A stretch of 40,784 nt of DNA from UBA509 sp038729325 (GCA_038729325.1 JAVYSG010000003.1:1-40784); one strand, 5' to 3'; shown: positions 17,301-25,243, counted from the first letter of the stretch. Notes: a model not told the origin generated them from the sequence alone. Translations and numbers: made by a program.

Positions 17301-17401
17301 CCTCCACAATGGAGTTTGCCAGCGGCATTGAAGGCAGGAGATGGGACATCGATGGCGAAATATTCATCATACGCATTGCCCCCACTGAGACGGTGAAGTG
17401 A
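14312..17401 (+). CDS. ileS: isoleucyl-tRNA synthetase
   Basis: This protein of 1029 residues is a full-length class Ia synthetase. LEGPPTANGRPHVGHAM contains the HIGH signature as HVGH. The CP1 editing domain has TTPWTLPANQFLAV and GTGIVHTSPAFGADDFEIG. GRKMSKSKGNSVFAIDF holds the KMSKS loop. The anticodon-binding and C-terminal domains follow (RRFWAETLDRQKEEAY and on). Zinc-binding cysteine pairs appear as YCPRCETS (about residue 187) and CPTCGKE. It charges tRNA-Ile and edits valine. The nadM start lies 1 nt after its stop. Confidence 0.97.
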   Translation: MPGTVYEQIETNKSLKAIGDEVLQYWKEAGIIEKSLNSSLGNKPFTFLEGPPTANGRPHVGHAMTRTVKDSVLRYRYMTGHRISRRTGGWDCHGLPVEIEAEKHFGFKVKKEIEEFGIDKFNAYCRESIFRYIDEWMDTDDHLGYWVDQQNAYVTMRNDYIESEWWALKTMFEKKMLVRDFKIVPYCPRCETSLSSHELSQGYDDAKDPSVYVKFREKGYPGRYFLAWTTTPWTLPANQFLAVNEKIEYALIRFGAEEYYVARAVVEKLFGKDAVVISTMPGSDLVGKQYEQLMDFIPAPNGSLVVVSGDHVTVEDGTGIVHTSPAFGADDFEIGRKFGVEIVNPINQSGRFNDPRLPWNGKFFKDADTEILIWLKTRNMVYRSEKITHTYPFCYRCGTPLLYYPLQAWFIRVSTIRQKLLENNSRINWQPEHLKDGRFGNFLTEAKDWALSRNRYWGTPLPVWTCPDEHMVAVGSVEELRKYGGNAPEDLHRPFIDDVRFPCPTCGKEMSREPYVIDTWFDSGSATYAAIHYPMESSRVPLPISFITEAIDQTRGWFYTLHVIGSILFDTNAYENVLSIDFILDEQGRKMSKSKGNSVFAIDFVNEFGPDPARLFFLTGVPWRSKAIDRKLISEITRKVFGTLSNVYSFFASNANLDGYRYEGLIAGNSVLDRWIISRVNSTIEDVRSAMNSYGMHIALKAIEDLIEDLSNFYLRLSRRRFWAETLDRQKEEAYSVLFFAMETITLMLAPLAPFYSEYLYRKLHPESESVHLEKFPETVHGMINHDLETEVSRAEAILEATRRVRQDHGIKGRQPVTEVLVSSSSAIGDALLEIISPELNARTVRFIGENEWPVVRKIALRTKEAAPLLRKDLGSVREMLDRDDGTLALQFSRTGSVTVGGHTITDAIAEIFVEPEAGYAMDQDPKSGISVFVNLTRDQSLINEGLARELVRRIQVMRKEMNLQYDETIDVAISGPDGIREQLASHKEWMGRETLASTMEFASGIEGRRWDIDGEIFIIRIAPTETVK

Positions 17402-17402
17402 A

Positions 17403-17930
17403 TTGGACAAGGAAAGGGCATTCATTGTGGGAAGGTTCCAGCCTTTTCACAACGGGCATCTTGAGATAATTAGAAGTATACTGAAAAACAATGCCTCTGT
17501 GATTATTGGAATAGGCAGTGCACAGTATTCCCACACCCTCAAGGATCCGTTTACCGCAGGAGAAAGACACCTGATGATATCAACAACCCTTGAAAGAGAG
17601 GGTATTTTCCAGTTTTACCTTGTACCCATTGAGGATGTCAACTCCAACCCCCTGTGGGTAGCTCATGTTGAATCCCTGACTCCGGGCTTTAACAGGGTAT
17701 ACACAAACAATCCCCTTGTGACCCGGCTCTTCAGGGAAAAAAATTACAGAGTTGAATCCATGAAAATGATCAACAGATCAAAATGGTCCGGAACACATAT
17801 AAGAGAAAAAATGATAAAAAACCAGGACTGGAGATCCGATGTTCCACGTGCAGTAGCTGATATAATAGATGAAATAGATGGAATTTCACGAATCCAGGAT
17901 CTTGCAAGGACCGATGAGGATTCAATCTAA
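17403..17930 (+). CDS. nadM: nicotinamide-nucleotide adenylyltransferase, archaeal type
   Basis: This protein of 175 residues starts at a TTG right after the ileS stop. AFIVGRFQPFHNGHLEIIR is the nucleotidyltransferase GRFQPxHxGH motif, GIGSAQYSHTLKDPFTAGER is the archaeal NadM signature, and WSGTHIREKMI contains the ISGTxIR-like ATP motif. It joins NMN and ATP to make NAD. The length is normal for archaeal NadM. Immediate placement after ileS indicates co-transcription. Its last 4 bases overlap the end of the convergent M20 peptidase gene. Confidence 0.93.
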   Translation: MDKERAFIVGRFQPFHNGHLEIIRSILKNNASVIIGIGSAQYSHTLKDPFTAGERHLMISTTLEREGIFQFYLVPIEDVNSNPLWVAHVESLTPGFNRVYTNNPLVTRLFREKNYRVESMKMINRSKWSGTHIREKMIKNQDWRSDVPRAVADIIDEIDGISRIQDLARTDEDSI

Positions 17931-19123
17931 GACAGCATTTTCATTATCACTGCACTGTCCTGCAGAATGTGGTCTATGACAACATATTCATCTGCCTGGT
18001 GGGCCACTTCCGGCATTGTGGTGCTCCACACAACAGCATCATAGCCTTTCCTGCGGAAAAATGCTGCACACGTGCCTCCTCCGATTCCTACGGCCGATGG
18101 TTCCTTTCCCTTTGTTTCTCTGATTGCTGCCGTAAGAGCCTGAACCACGGGTGCCTTTATTGAAGTTGGAATTGGGGCCTGTTCCCTCTGGAAGAATTCA
18201 TACGATATCTTTGCAGGGCTGCTCTTCTGAAAATCACTTATGTAAGCATCTATAAAGTCAGATACCTCGTCCAGGTCATATTTCGGAAGAATCCTGCAGT
18301 CAAGGTACTGCACCTCCGTTCCCGGTATTGTATTTATGTTGTCAACATTCTTCTCGTGCTTTGTGGGCTCAAATGTCGACTGCGGCGGTGAGAAAATTGG
18401 ATCAGTATCCGCATATTTCCTGTGCAGTTCGCCATCAATCCCCAGGATAAACTTCATAGCTTCACGGTTAGCATTTATGGCCATTGCCGGCTGGCTCGCG
18501 TGATACTGCTTCCCCAGTATTTTGAACTTTATCCAAAGTATGCTTTTTTCTGCAACCTCAATCTGCATACCATCTTCTGTGCCCGCATCAGGTACCACGA
18601 TCAGATCTGACTTTTTGAATATGTCTTTCTCCAGCAGATATTGTATTCCATACTTGCTTCCAACTTCCTCGTCAGCCACAAATGCCAGTCCGAGATTATA
18701 TTTCAGAGTTTTTCCCATGATTTTCCTGAGAAGAAGAAGGGACAGGAAAACTGCCTGGCCGTCATCTGATGTACCCCTCCCATAGATCTTCCTGCCCTCA
18801 ACAGTAGTCTTGAATGGCGGGTGAGTCCAGAGAGCCGGATCGCCAACAGGAACCGTGTCTGTGTGTGACACGAGCCACAGGGTCGTGGCTGCGTTTCCGA
18901 CCTTCAGGATTATGTTCGCCCTTACTGCACCGTGGGAATCTTTTGTATCATACCTCTTGAAGCCCGGGTAGCCGAGTTCCCTGAGGATGGCACAGATCTC
19001 ATCTGCCCTTGCTGATTCGCCCTTTCCCCCTGACTCAGGTGAAATGGACTCTACGGGAATGATCCGGCCGGCAACATATTTTATGAATTCCTCATCGTTC
19101 ATGTCCATTAATGAAGACTGCAT
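17927..19123 (-). CDS. M20-family metallopeptidase (ArgE/DapE/CPG2-like)
   Basis: This protein of 398 residues has the dizinc ligands in order: WLVSHTDTVPVGD (His, Asp), GRGTSDDGQAVF (bridging Asp), FVADEEVGSKYG (catalytic Glu-Glu), VVPDAGTEDG (Asp) and EVAHQADEYV (His). A dimerisation lid lies between. It belongs to the M20 deacylase/peptidase family and probably removes an acyl group or hydrolyses a small peptide or amino-acid conjugate. SDDGQ and the 398-residue length fit the diaminopimelate or lysine deacylase/carnosinase-like branch, but the substrate is not determined. It has its own upstream region, divergent from proS. Confidence 0.9.
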   Translation of the reverse strand: MQSSLMDMNDEEFIKYVAGRIIPVESISPESGGKGESARADEICAILRELGYPGFKRYDTKDSHGAVRANIILKVGNAATTLWLVSHTDTVPVGDPALWTHPPFKTTVEGRKIYGRGTSDDGQAVFLSLLLLRKIMGKTLKYNLGLAFVADEEVGSKYGIQYLLEKDIFKKSDLIVVPDAGTEDGMQIEVAEKSILWIKFKILGKQYHASQPAMAINANREAMKFILGIDGELHRKYADTDPIFSPPQSTFEPTKHEKNVDNINTIPGTEVQYLDCRILPKYDLDEVSDFIDAYISDFQKSSPAKISYEFFQREQAPIPTSIKAPVVQALTAAIRETKGKEPSAVGIGGGTCAAFFRRKGYDAVVWSTTMPEVAHQADEYVVIDHILQDSAVIMKMLS

Positions 19124-19230
19124 GCATAGAAATCAGCATTTCACATATAATGGTTGAGCATGTCATGGACTTCATCCTTACATTCCCAGCGGTAACCTAT
19201 TTTATCCTCATCACATAACTGCCATCGATC

Positions 19231-20628
19231 ATGGAAAACCGGAAGGAAAATTTCAGTGAGTGGTACAACGAGATAGTGGATATAGCAGGGCTCAGCGACA
19301 AAAGATATCCCATAAAGGGAATGAATGTCTGGATGCCGTATGGACTCAAGGCAATGCAGAACATTGATGGTATAATCAGGAAAAATGTTGATTCCATGGA
19401 TTTCCAGGAGGTGAGCTTTCCGGTTCTCATAACAAGAGACCAGCTTTCCGTTGAATTTGAACACGTGAAGGGTTTTGAGAATGAGGTATACTGGGTGACA
19501 CGTGGAGGAATGGAACAGCTCGATGTTGAAATGGCTCTCAGGCCAACCAGCGAAGCAGCCATGTATGGAATGTTCTCCCTCTGGGTGAGAAGCCATGCTG
19601 ACCTCCCTCTCAGGATATACCAGATAGTCAGTGTATATCGCTATGAAACAAAGCACACCAGGACATTCATAAGAATACGGGAGATTCATTTCTTTGAAGC
19701 CCATACAGCCCACGATACCTACGAGGATGCAGAGAGGCAGATGAACCAGTACAGGGAAATCTGGAAGAAAATCAGCCATGATCTCTGCCTTCCCTACATC
19801 ATAGATCAGAGACCTGACTGGGATAAGTTCCCCGGTGCAATGTACACTCTTGCCTTTGACACGGTTCTCCCCGGCGGCAGGAGTCTTCAGATAGGAACCA
19901 TACACCAGTATGGAACAAATTTCTCAAAGAATTATGATATAAAATACCTGAAGGATGACGGAACCCATGAGTACGCCAGCCAGACAACCTTCGGTCTCAG
20001 TGAAAGGCTGCTGGCTGCAGTAGTCGGCATACACGGTGATGACCAGGGCCTGATATTTCCACCCGCTGTGGCGCCAGTACAGGCAGTAATCGTTACCATA
20101 CCTTCAAAAAATATTGATGTTTTGCCCTATGCCCGGTCCATATTTGATGAACTGAAAGCTGCAGGCATAAGGTCTTCCCTTGATACCAGGGATAACTACA
20201 CCCCAGGGTTCAAATATAATGAATGGGAAATGAAAGGGGTTCCACTGAGACTTGAGATTGGCGAAAAGGAAGTTTCTGGAAACCGGGTCACAATTTCGGT
20301 TAGAACTGGAGGAAAGAGAAGGCAGGTCCTCAGAAGCGAAATTTCCGGAACCGTGAAGGATCTTCTTGATGAAGTGGCGGATAAACTGAGGAAAAACGCT
20401 GACGCGCACTTCAGGAGTCTGTCACGAAAATACAGCAGTCTTGAGGCAATGAAAAGCGCTCAGGGGCTGGCACTTGCCGGTTGGTGCGGTTCAAAGGATT
20501 GCAGTAGCACAATCGAGGAAAAGCTCGAGCTCGGGACACTTGGATTCAACCGTGACAGCGAGGAGACTGTGAAATGCGTTGTTTGCGGAAGAGATGGGAA
20601 AATTGCGGCATTCTCGAGGTCATACTGA
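19231..20628 (+). CDS. proS: prolyl-tRNA synthetase, archaeal/eukaryal type
   Basis: This protein of 465 residues has class II motif 2 in RIYQIVSVYRYETKHTR and motif 3 in WEMKGVPLRLEIG. RPTSEAAMYGMFS is the amino-acid binding TxE loop, and RIREIHFFEAHTAH is specific for this type. The C-terminal zinc-binding domain is present (WCGSKDCSS and KCVVCGRDG, ending AAFSRSY), which is typical of the archaeal/eukaryal ProRS and absent from the bacterial form. The bacterial editing insertion is lacking. It is followed after 9 nt by the HAD phosphatase, so an operon is likely. Confidence 0.97.
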   Translation: MENRKENFSEWYNEIVDIAGLSDKRYPIKGMNVWMPYGLKAMQNIDGIIRKNVDSMDFQEVSFPVLITRDQLSVEFEHVKGFENEVYWVTRGGMEQLDVEMALRPTSEAAMYGMFSLWVRSHADLPLRIYQIVSVYRYETKHTRTFIRIREIHFFEAHTAHDTYEDAERQMNQYREIWKKISHDLCLPYIIDQRPDWDKFPGAMYTLAFDTVLPGGRSLQIGTIHQYGTNFSKNYDIKYLKDDGTHEYASQTTFGLSERLLAAVVGIHGDDQGLIFPPAVAPVQAVIVTIPSKNIDVLPYARSIFDELKAAGIRSSLDTRDNYTPGFKYNEWEMKGVPLRLEIGEKEVSGNRVTISVRTGGKRRQVLRSEISGTVKDLLDEVADKLRKNADAHFRSLSRKYSSLEAMKSAQGLALAGWCGSKDCSSTIEEKLELGTLGFNRDSEETVKCVVCGRDGKIAAFSRSY

Positions 20629-20637
20629 AGTGATTTG

Positions 20638-21297
20638 ATGAATCTTAACGGAATAAAGCTTGTTGTATTTGACATGGACGGGGTACTTACAGCGCATCCA
20701 AGCAGCTGGGAATTTGTTCATCACGCCATTGGCGTGGACAATTCGGAGAACCTGAGACTTTATCGTGCAGGAAAAATAAGTTATATGGATTTCCTGCGCA
20801 GCGATGTTAACCTGTGGGTTTCCAGGGACCCCGGGATCACCAGAGAGGATGTCATAAAGATTCTGGACAGGATTCCACTGAGAGAGAACCTCGTCAGGGC
20901 GGTGACTGAAATCAGGGATTCAGGAGCAGCAACTGCTATTGTATCCGGCGGGATTTACTGGCTTGCCCAGCGAATTGCCAGGCAGGCGGTTTTTGATCAG
21001 GTCTATGCCAACATGATACTGACCGATAACACTGGCCGTATTATTCCTGACGGAAATGTAATGGTTGAACCCAGGCACAAGGACAGTGTCATAATGGCAA
21101 TCCAGGAGAACCTTGGAATATCCGAAGCACATACTGCAAGCGTGGGGGATACGGTACAGGATGGGGCCATGTTCAAACACTCTGCAGTATCCATAGCATT
21201 CAATTCCATTGATGGAAGACTATCCGGAATGGCTTCCCATTCTGCACATGGCAACGATCTGCTGGAGATTACGCGAATCCTGGCCGGCGAACAGTGA
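20638..21297 (+). CDS. HAD-superfamily phosphatase, SerB-like
   Basis: The protein has 219 residues from the ATG at 20638 (a TTG lies one codon upstream). Motif I is VVFDMDGVLT with the nucleophile and acid-base aspartates, motif II is AAIVSGGIYWLAQ, the motif III lysine lies in EPRHKDSVIM, and motif IV is SVGDTVQDGAMF. A helical cap lies between motifs I and II, as in subclass IB enzymes such as phosphoserine phosphatase. Phosphoserine or another small phosphomonoester is the likely substrate, but specificity cannot be read. It is directly downstream of proS. Confidence 0.82.
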   Translation: MNLNGIKLVVFDMDGVLTAHPSSWEFVHHAIGVDNSENLRLYRAGKISYMDFLRSDVNLWVSRDPGITREDVIKILDRIPLRENLVRAVTEIRDSGAATAIVSGGIYWLAQRIARQAVFDQVYANMILTDNTGRIIPDGNVMVEPRHKDSVIMAIQENLGISEAHTASVGDTVQDGAMFKHSAVSIAFNSIDGRLSGMASHSAHGNDLLEITRILAGEQ

Positions 21298-21345
21298 ATT
21301 TTGAGCTTCTACATAATTTACGGCCACACCTTCTGCACATTTCTA

Positions 21346-21353
21346 TTTATATG
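21346..21353 (+). promoter_or_regulatory. TATA box of the radB-fen1 operon
   Basis: TTTATATG lies about 25 nt upstream of the second in-frame ATG (21374) and only 12 nt upstream of the first (21362). With the normal archaeal spacing the transcript would start at or near 21374, so translation probably begins there on a leaderless mRNA. Confidence 0.6.
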
Positions 21354-21373
21354 CAGTATCCATGACTAAGGCG

Positions 21374-22075
21374 ATGGAAAAGGTCGATGTTTCGGTTTCG
21401 CCTGAAAAGGTGTCCAGCGGGGTGGCCTGCCTGGATGACCTGATGGGTGGAGGCCTGGAGCCTGAAATAATAACTGAACTGTTCGGTGAAGGGGGATCTG
21501 GTAAATCCAACCTGTGCATGCAGTTCTGCCTCTCCTCACTCAGGTCTGGCAGATCTGTCATATACCTCGACAGCGAAGGCTTTTCCACAGAAAGATTCAA
21601 ACAGATGAGCGGCGGGGATGACAGCCTCACTAAAAATCTGTATCTTTACAGGCTGAACTCCCTGGAGGATCAGGATCTGGCAATAATGAGGCTGCCGAAG
21701 ATAGCTGAAAAGATAAGGACTCCCGGGCTCATAGTAATAGATTCCTTCACAGAATTCTTCAGGCTTGAGAACCAGGCTGATCTGTCTGCAAGATCTGCCG
21801 GGTTCCAGAAACAGCTTTCCAACCTCTCCACTGCATCACTCAAACTCAAGGTTCCGGCACTAATCACAAACCAGATTTATCAGGACCCGGATTCGGGCAG
21901 GCTCAACCCGTTCGGAGGATTTCTGGTGGATCACAATATGAAAGCCATATACAGAGTTGAAAAATTCCCGAACGGTAAAAGAAAAATATCTGTGACAAAG
22001 CACAGATCTCTGCCGGAGGGCAGGTATTCGGAATTCAGGATTACTGATTTCGGCCTCTCCTGCGAGGTGCAGTGA
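21374..22075 (+). CDS. radB: DNA repair and recombination protein RadB
   Basis: The protein has 233 residues from the ATG at 21374 (237 from 21362). It is a RecA-fold ATPase: GEGGSGKSNLCMQF is the Walker A motif, LIVIDSFTEF is Walker B, and LITNQIYQDPDSG is the RecA-like loop region. It lacks the N-terminal helix-hairpin-helix domain of RadA, which defines the RadB paralogue. RadB assists RadA filament formation in homologous recombination. The fen1 start codon follows its stop with no gap, which indicates coupled translation and a shared repair and replication role. Confidence 0.92.
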   Translation: MEKVDVSVSPEKVSSGVACLDDLMGGGLEPEIITELFGEGGSGKSNLCMQFCLSSLRSGRSVIYLDSEGFSTERFKQMSGGDDSLTKNLYLYRLNSLEDQDLAIMRLPKIAEKIRTPGLIVIDSFTEFFRLENQADLSARSAGFQKQLSNLSTASLKLKVPALITNQIYQDPDSGRLNPFGGFLVDHNMKAIYRVEKFPNGKRKISVTKHRSLPEGRYSEFRITDFGLSCEVQ

Positions 22076-23095
22076 GTGGGTGTAGACATCTCCGATATCC
22101 TGGTAAAACACGGCACGACCCTCAAGGACCAGGGTGGAAGGCGAGTGAGCATTGACGCGTATAATATAATCTACCAGTTCCTGAGCAGTATAAGGCAGCC
22201 TGACGGCACACCGCTCATGGACAGATCTGGCAGCGTGACCTCACATCTTTCAGGGCTTTTCTACCGGACAATAAACATGATAGAGGTCGGCATAAAACCG
22301 GTCTACGTTTTTGACGGAAAGCCATCTGCCCTTAAGAACAGGACACTTGAGGCAAGGAAGCTTGTGAGGGAGAAGAACAGGGAAGATCTGAGAGTTGCCC
22401 TGGAGGAGGGAAATGAGGAAAGGGCCAGATCACTCAGTTCCAGGATAAATTACATCACCGGAGAAATAGTGAGTGAATCCATGGAACTCTTGAGATACAT
22501 GGGTGTTCCGGTGGTTCAGGCACCATCTGAGGGTGAGGCGCAGGCATCAGTAATGTCCAGAACATCGCTTGTCGATGGTGTTGTTTCACAGGATTATGAC
22601 TGCCTGCTCTTCGGTGCCAGACTGGTTTTCCGGAATCTTGCCCAGATGGGAAAACGCAAACTTCCCGGCAGGAACATTTATGTCAACGTCACACCGGAGT
22701 ATATAGATCTTGATGAGAATCTTGGAATTCTGGGCATAAGCCGTGATCAGCTCATTCACATTGGTATCATGGTAGGAACAGACTTCAATTCAGGACTCCC
22801 ACGGACAGGCGCGAAATCTGCCCTCAAGCTCATAAGAAAATACGGAAGCATCCAGGAGGTACTCAAGGCCAGAAACGAGGAAATCGAGAACCTTGACCAG
22901 GTTATAGAGTTATTCAGAAACCCCCCATATGCAGACCCTGGGGACATTTCCATTAAGCCGCCAGATGCTGAGTCCCTCAGGCACTTCTTAAGTGATGTCC
23001 ATGACTTCTCGCCATCCCGGGTGGAGCCGTATATTGAGACCCTGCAAAACGCCTACAGGAAAGAATCACAGAAAAACCTTGACTCTTTTTTCTGA
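22076..23095 (+). CDS. fen: flap endonuclease 1
   Basis: This protein of 339 residues starts at a GTG (22076) as MGVDISDIL, the canonical FEN1 opening. Active-site acidic residues appear in SIDAYNIIYQF, VYVFDGKPS, APSEGEAQAS, SQDYDCLLFG and VGTDFNSGLP. A helix-hairpin-helix DNA-binding region follows at LKLIRKYGSI. The C-terminal QKNLDSFF is a textbook PCNA-interacting (PIP) motif. The enzyme removes 5' flaps in Okazaki fragment maturation and repair. The length is normal. The gene is fused end to start with radB. Confidence 0.97.
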   Translation: MGVDISDILVKHGTTLKDQGGRRVSIDAYNIIYQFLSSIRQPDGTPLMDRSGSVTSHLSGLFYRTINMIEVGIKPVYVFDGKPSALKNRTLEARKLVREKNREDLRVALEEGNEERARSLSSRINYITGEIVSESMELLRYMGVPVVQAPSEGEAQASVMSRTSLVDGVVSQDYDCLLFGARLVFRNLAQMGKRKLPGRNIYVNVTPEYIDLDENLGILGISRDQLIHIGIMVGTDFNSGLPRTGAKSALKLIRKYGSIQEVLKARNEEIENLDQVIELFRNPPYADPGDISIKPPDAESLRHFLSDVHDFSPSRVEPYIETLQNAYRKESQKNLDSFF

Positions 23096-23230
23096 AGGAT
23101 GCCATATCTGCAATACCTTTTCCATGACGGAATCGTATTTCCGGAAATGATCTTCTCCGTTTTACCCCGCGTGCCGATGATTAAAAGAATTGGGGCCACA
23201 TATTCAATCTTTTTAATTAATTACATTTAG

Positions 23231-23238
23231 TTTATATA
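23231..23238 (+). promoter_or_regulatory. TATA box of the AbrB-like gene
   Basis: TTTATATA is centred about 28 nt upstream of the ATG at 23263. The spacing predicts a leaderless transcript. Confidence 0.6.
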
Positions 23239-23262
23239 CGTCATTCGTTATACATTTATGCA

Positions 23263-23430
23263 ATGAGCACGGATAGAATTCTGTTGGACATAGCCCATGT
23301 CTCAAGGCGCGGAACATCACTGAGAGTAACCCTTCCCAAGAAGGTCAGCCAGCAACTTTCGGTTGAACCAAGAGACATTGTAGGTTTCTATCTCGAAGGC
23401 GATCGTATAATACTGGAGAAAATGAAGTGA
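23263..23430 (+). CDS. AbrB/SpoVT-like swapped-hairpin regulator
   Basis: This 55-residue protein begins MSTDRILLDIAHVSRRGTS and continues LRVTLPKKVSQQLSVEPRDI, VGFYLEGDRIILEK and a final MK. The pattern SRRGTSLRVTLPKKV...L.VEPRDIVGFY...DRIILEK is the AbrB/MazE-type DNA-binding swapped hairpin common in archaea. A dimer would bind DNA, either as a free transcription regulator or as an antitoxin. No toxin-like gene lies next to it, since tyrS follows convergently. A clear TATA box lies at 23231-23238. The gene is short and easily missed. Confidence 0.85.
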   Translation: MSTDRILLDIAHVSRRGTSLRVTLPKKVSQQLSVEPRDIVGFYLEGDRIILEKMK

Positions 23431-23479
23431 CCCCACATCGCCGGCGAAAAAATATTTTCGTTCCCTGATGTATTGCATG

Positions 23480-24463
23480 TCAGGAGAATACGCTTCTTGA
23501 CGGTTCCATCATCTCATTGAGATATGATGACAGTGCCGCCTTGAGGTCCATGGGATGTATTTTACCGGATGAGTATTCCAGCTCAAACTCACCATAGCTG
23601 CGGAATGTTATGTCACCGCCCTTTGACTGTGGCCTGTTTATTATTATCTCTCTTCCAAGGTATGGAAACACCACATGCTTCATTATCTCCACGAGAGGGT
23701 TGCCTTCGATTTCAGCAACAGGGCAGAACGCTGACTTTATTTTTCTTTCCACGTCCTTCCTGGAATCAGACATAAATATGGCAGAGTCCGGATCACTCTT
23801 GGACATCTTCTTGAAACTGTCCATCCTGCCGGAACCTTTCAGGCTTCCCAGTAGCGGTGCATGCAGTGAAACAGGTTTCTTCTCACCCATTTTTGCAGCA
23901 ATATCCCGGGCGAGCATGTGGGCATGCCTCTGATCCATTCCTCCCACTGCAACATCAAGTTTCATGAAAAATATGTCGGTGACCTGCATCAGAGGATATA
24001 TGTATTTACTGAAGTCACTGTCGGCGTCGTCTTCGCTTCTTCCCATTATGGGCAGCGCTCTCCTGATCCTTGAGAGATTTGAGTTTTTTGCCACCATGAG
24101 AAGTTTTTTCCAGTAGTCTGATCCGGAGACCAGATCGTCTGCCCATACGAATTCAACTTCACTGTAGAGACCCTGCGCTTTCATGCACTTCATCATTAAT
24201 GTCCCGCTTTCCCTTATCCGCTGAAGATCACCGCCGAGCTTGTCGTTAACCATTGCATGCCAGTCCGCCAGGAGAACCTTCATGCTGATGCCGGAATCTA
24301 CCAGCCGGTTGATTTTTCTCGGCCACATTATTCCGGTGGCTATATGCGGAAGACCGGATGGTTCAAAACCAATATATCCGGTGCTCCCGGATGAAAGGGA
24401 ATGAAGTTCCTCTGGAGTCACTATTTCCTGAAACTCACTTTCAAGTTCTTGAGTGCGGATCAT
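23480..24463 (-). CDS. tyrS: tyrosyl-tRNA synthetase, archaeal type
   Basis: This protein of 327 residues is a class Ic synthetase. YIGFEPSGLPHIATG contains the HIGH-like motif, KVLLADWHAMVND follows, YPLMQVTDIFFMKLDVAVGG and GMDQRHAHMLARD form the tyrosine pocket, and KMSKSDPDSAIFM is the KMSKS loop. The short length without the bacterial S4 domain is the archaeal form. The GGMDQRH sequence fits TyrRS better than TrpRS. Its start overlaps the end of the split-nuclease C-half gene by 23 nt, so it is the last gene of the smc-scpA-nuclease transcript unless an internal promoter is used. Confidence 0.93.
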   Translation of the reverse strand: MIRTQELESEFQEIVTPEELHSLSSGSTGYIGFEPSGLPHIATGIMWPRKINRLVDSGISMKVLLADWHAMVNDKLGGDLQRIRESGTLMMKCMKAQGLYSEVEFVWADDLVSGSDYWKKLLMVAKNSNLSRIRRALPIMGRSEDDADSDFSKYIYPLMQVTDIFFMKLDVAVGGMDQRHAHMLARDIAAKMGEKKPVSLHAPLLGSLKGSGRMDSFKKMSKSDPDSAIFMSDSRKDVERKIKSAFCPVAEIEGNPLVEIMKHVVFPYLGREIIINRPQSKGGDITFRSYGEFELEYSSGKIHPMDLKAALSSYLNEMMEPSRSVFS

Positions 24464-24995
24464 CTGGGTGTGGATTGTCGCTTGGTTTAATTAAGCTTTG
24501 GCGGCACACATCCCTGAATGAACATCTGAAACACTTGCCTCTGTTGTTGTGGTTTCTCATGGCGTGTCCGTCTGAATTTCTCATGTCATCCAAGATTGAG
24601 ACCAGTTTCCTTCTGTTTTCCGCACTGTTATGAACCTTGAATGCAGCTTCCCTGTACTTCAGGACGCCATATGGTATGCTGTGGCCCGGATAATTCTCTT
24701 CAAGTATGGCAAAATATGCAAACATCTGATACAGGTGTCCATCGCGAGGTGAAGGCGCATTTGTGCTCTTGTATTCATATGGAATTATGTCCTTGCCCTT
24801 TCTGATTATCATATCAGGTTTTCCGGATATTCCAAGTTCAACCGATCTCAGTATCCTCCCTTTGCTCTGCAGGTCCTCATATATCTCCCGCCCTTCCGGA
24901 ACTGCGAGAGCCTTTTTCCTGTGCATGAGCTTCAGGAGAATTGCCAGAAGAAATATGAACGTTAATGAAAGAAAAAGAAGCGGAAGCTGGATCAT
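24441..24995 (-). CDS. membrane-anchored Cas4-like nuclease, C-terminal half
   Basis: The 184 residues open with a membrane helix (about 3-24). The catalytic half of a Cas4/RecB-type nuclease follows: GKPDMII (Asp61), IPYEYKS (Glu74 and Lys76), LYQMFAY (Gln90), and a C-terminal KCFRCSFRDVC with Cys155, Cys158 and Cys164. Cas4 enzymes hold a [4Fe-4S] cluster with these three cysteines plus one near the N-terminus. That fourth cysteine and the conserved histidine are missing here but are present in the preceding gene, which overlaps by ATGA. The two products probably form one enzyme at the membrane, with a nuclease core on the cytoplasmic side. The gene is placed after smc-scpA. Confidence 0.75.
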   Translation of the reverse strand: MIQLPLLFLSLTFIFLLAILLKLMHRKKALAVPEGREIYEDLQSKGRILRSVELGISGKPDMIIRKGKDIIPYEYKSTNAPSPRDGHLYQMFAYFAILEENYPGHSIPYGVLKYREAAFKVHNSAENRRKLVSILDDMRNSDGHAMRNHNNRGKCFRCSFRDVCRQSLIKPSDNPHPDDPHSRT

Positions 24996-25243
24996 ACGAG
25001 AAGCGACATCACATAGTACAATATGAATGCCACCGTGGCCACCAGCAGGGCTGAAATTGTGTATATATAGACGCCGGTCGACCTGTATGATCGACCCACC
25101 TTCCGATGCGACTTTATGCCTGCCTTCATCCTGGCTGAGGAGTGCCCGGACCTTGGCGCGCCCTCTCTATCGAGCTGCCAGCTGACATTGCAGAATGCGT
25201 ATTCTGAAATTTCAGATGCGCTTATGTTTTCCTTGTCACCCAA
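24992..25243 (-). CDS. membrane-anchored Cas4-like nuclease, N-terminal half
   Basis: The 83 residues start at a TTG (25243) with GTGAT about 9 nt upstream as a ribosome binding site. ISASEISEYAFCNVSWQLDR looks like the Cas4 N-terminus (S.S.I..Y..C...W.L.R), with Cys18 in the cluster-cysteine place. MKAGIKSHRKVG carries His46 in the usual G..xH position. The chain then ends in a membrane helix (about residues 58-82). The catalytic Asp/Glu/Lys are absent and lie in the next gene, whose ATG overlaps this stop as ATGA. A single protein with a membrane hairpin seems to have been divided between its two helices. A single sequencing error would not easily explain it, because the overlap is a clean start/stop. 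Confidence 0.65.
   Translation of the reverse strand: MGDKENISASEISEYAFCNVSWQLDREGAPRSGHSSARMKAGIKSHRKVGRSYRSTGVYIYTISALLVATVAFILYYVMSLLV

Noticed and set aside
23263..23430. AbrB-like protein as antitoxin of a toxin-antitoxin pair
   Set aside because: The neighbours are fen1 and tyrS. No toxin-like gene lies next to it.
24441..25243. Cas4-like genes as sign of a CRISPR locus
   Set aside because: No regularly spaced repeats and no other cas genes are visible in the window.
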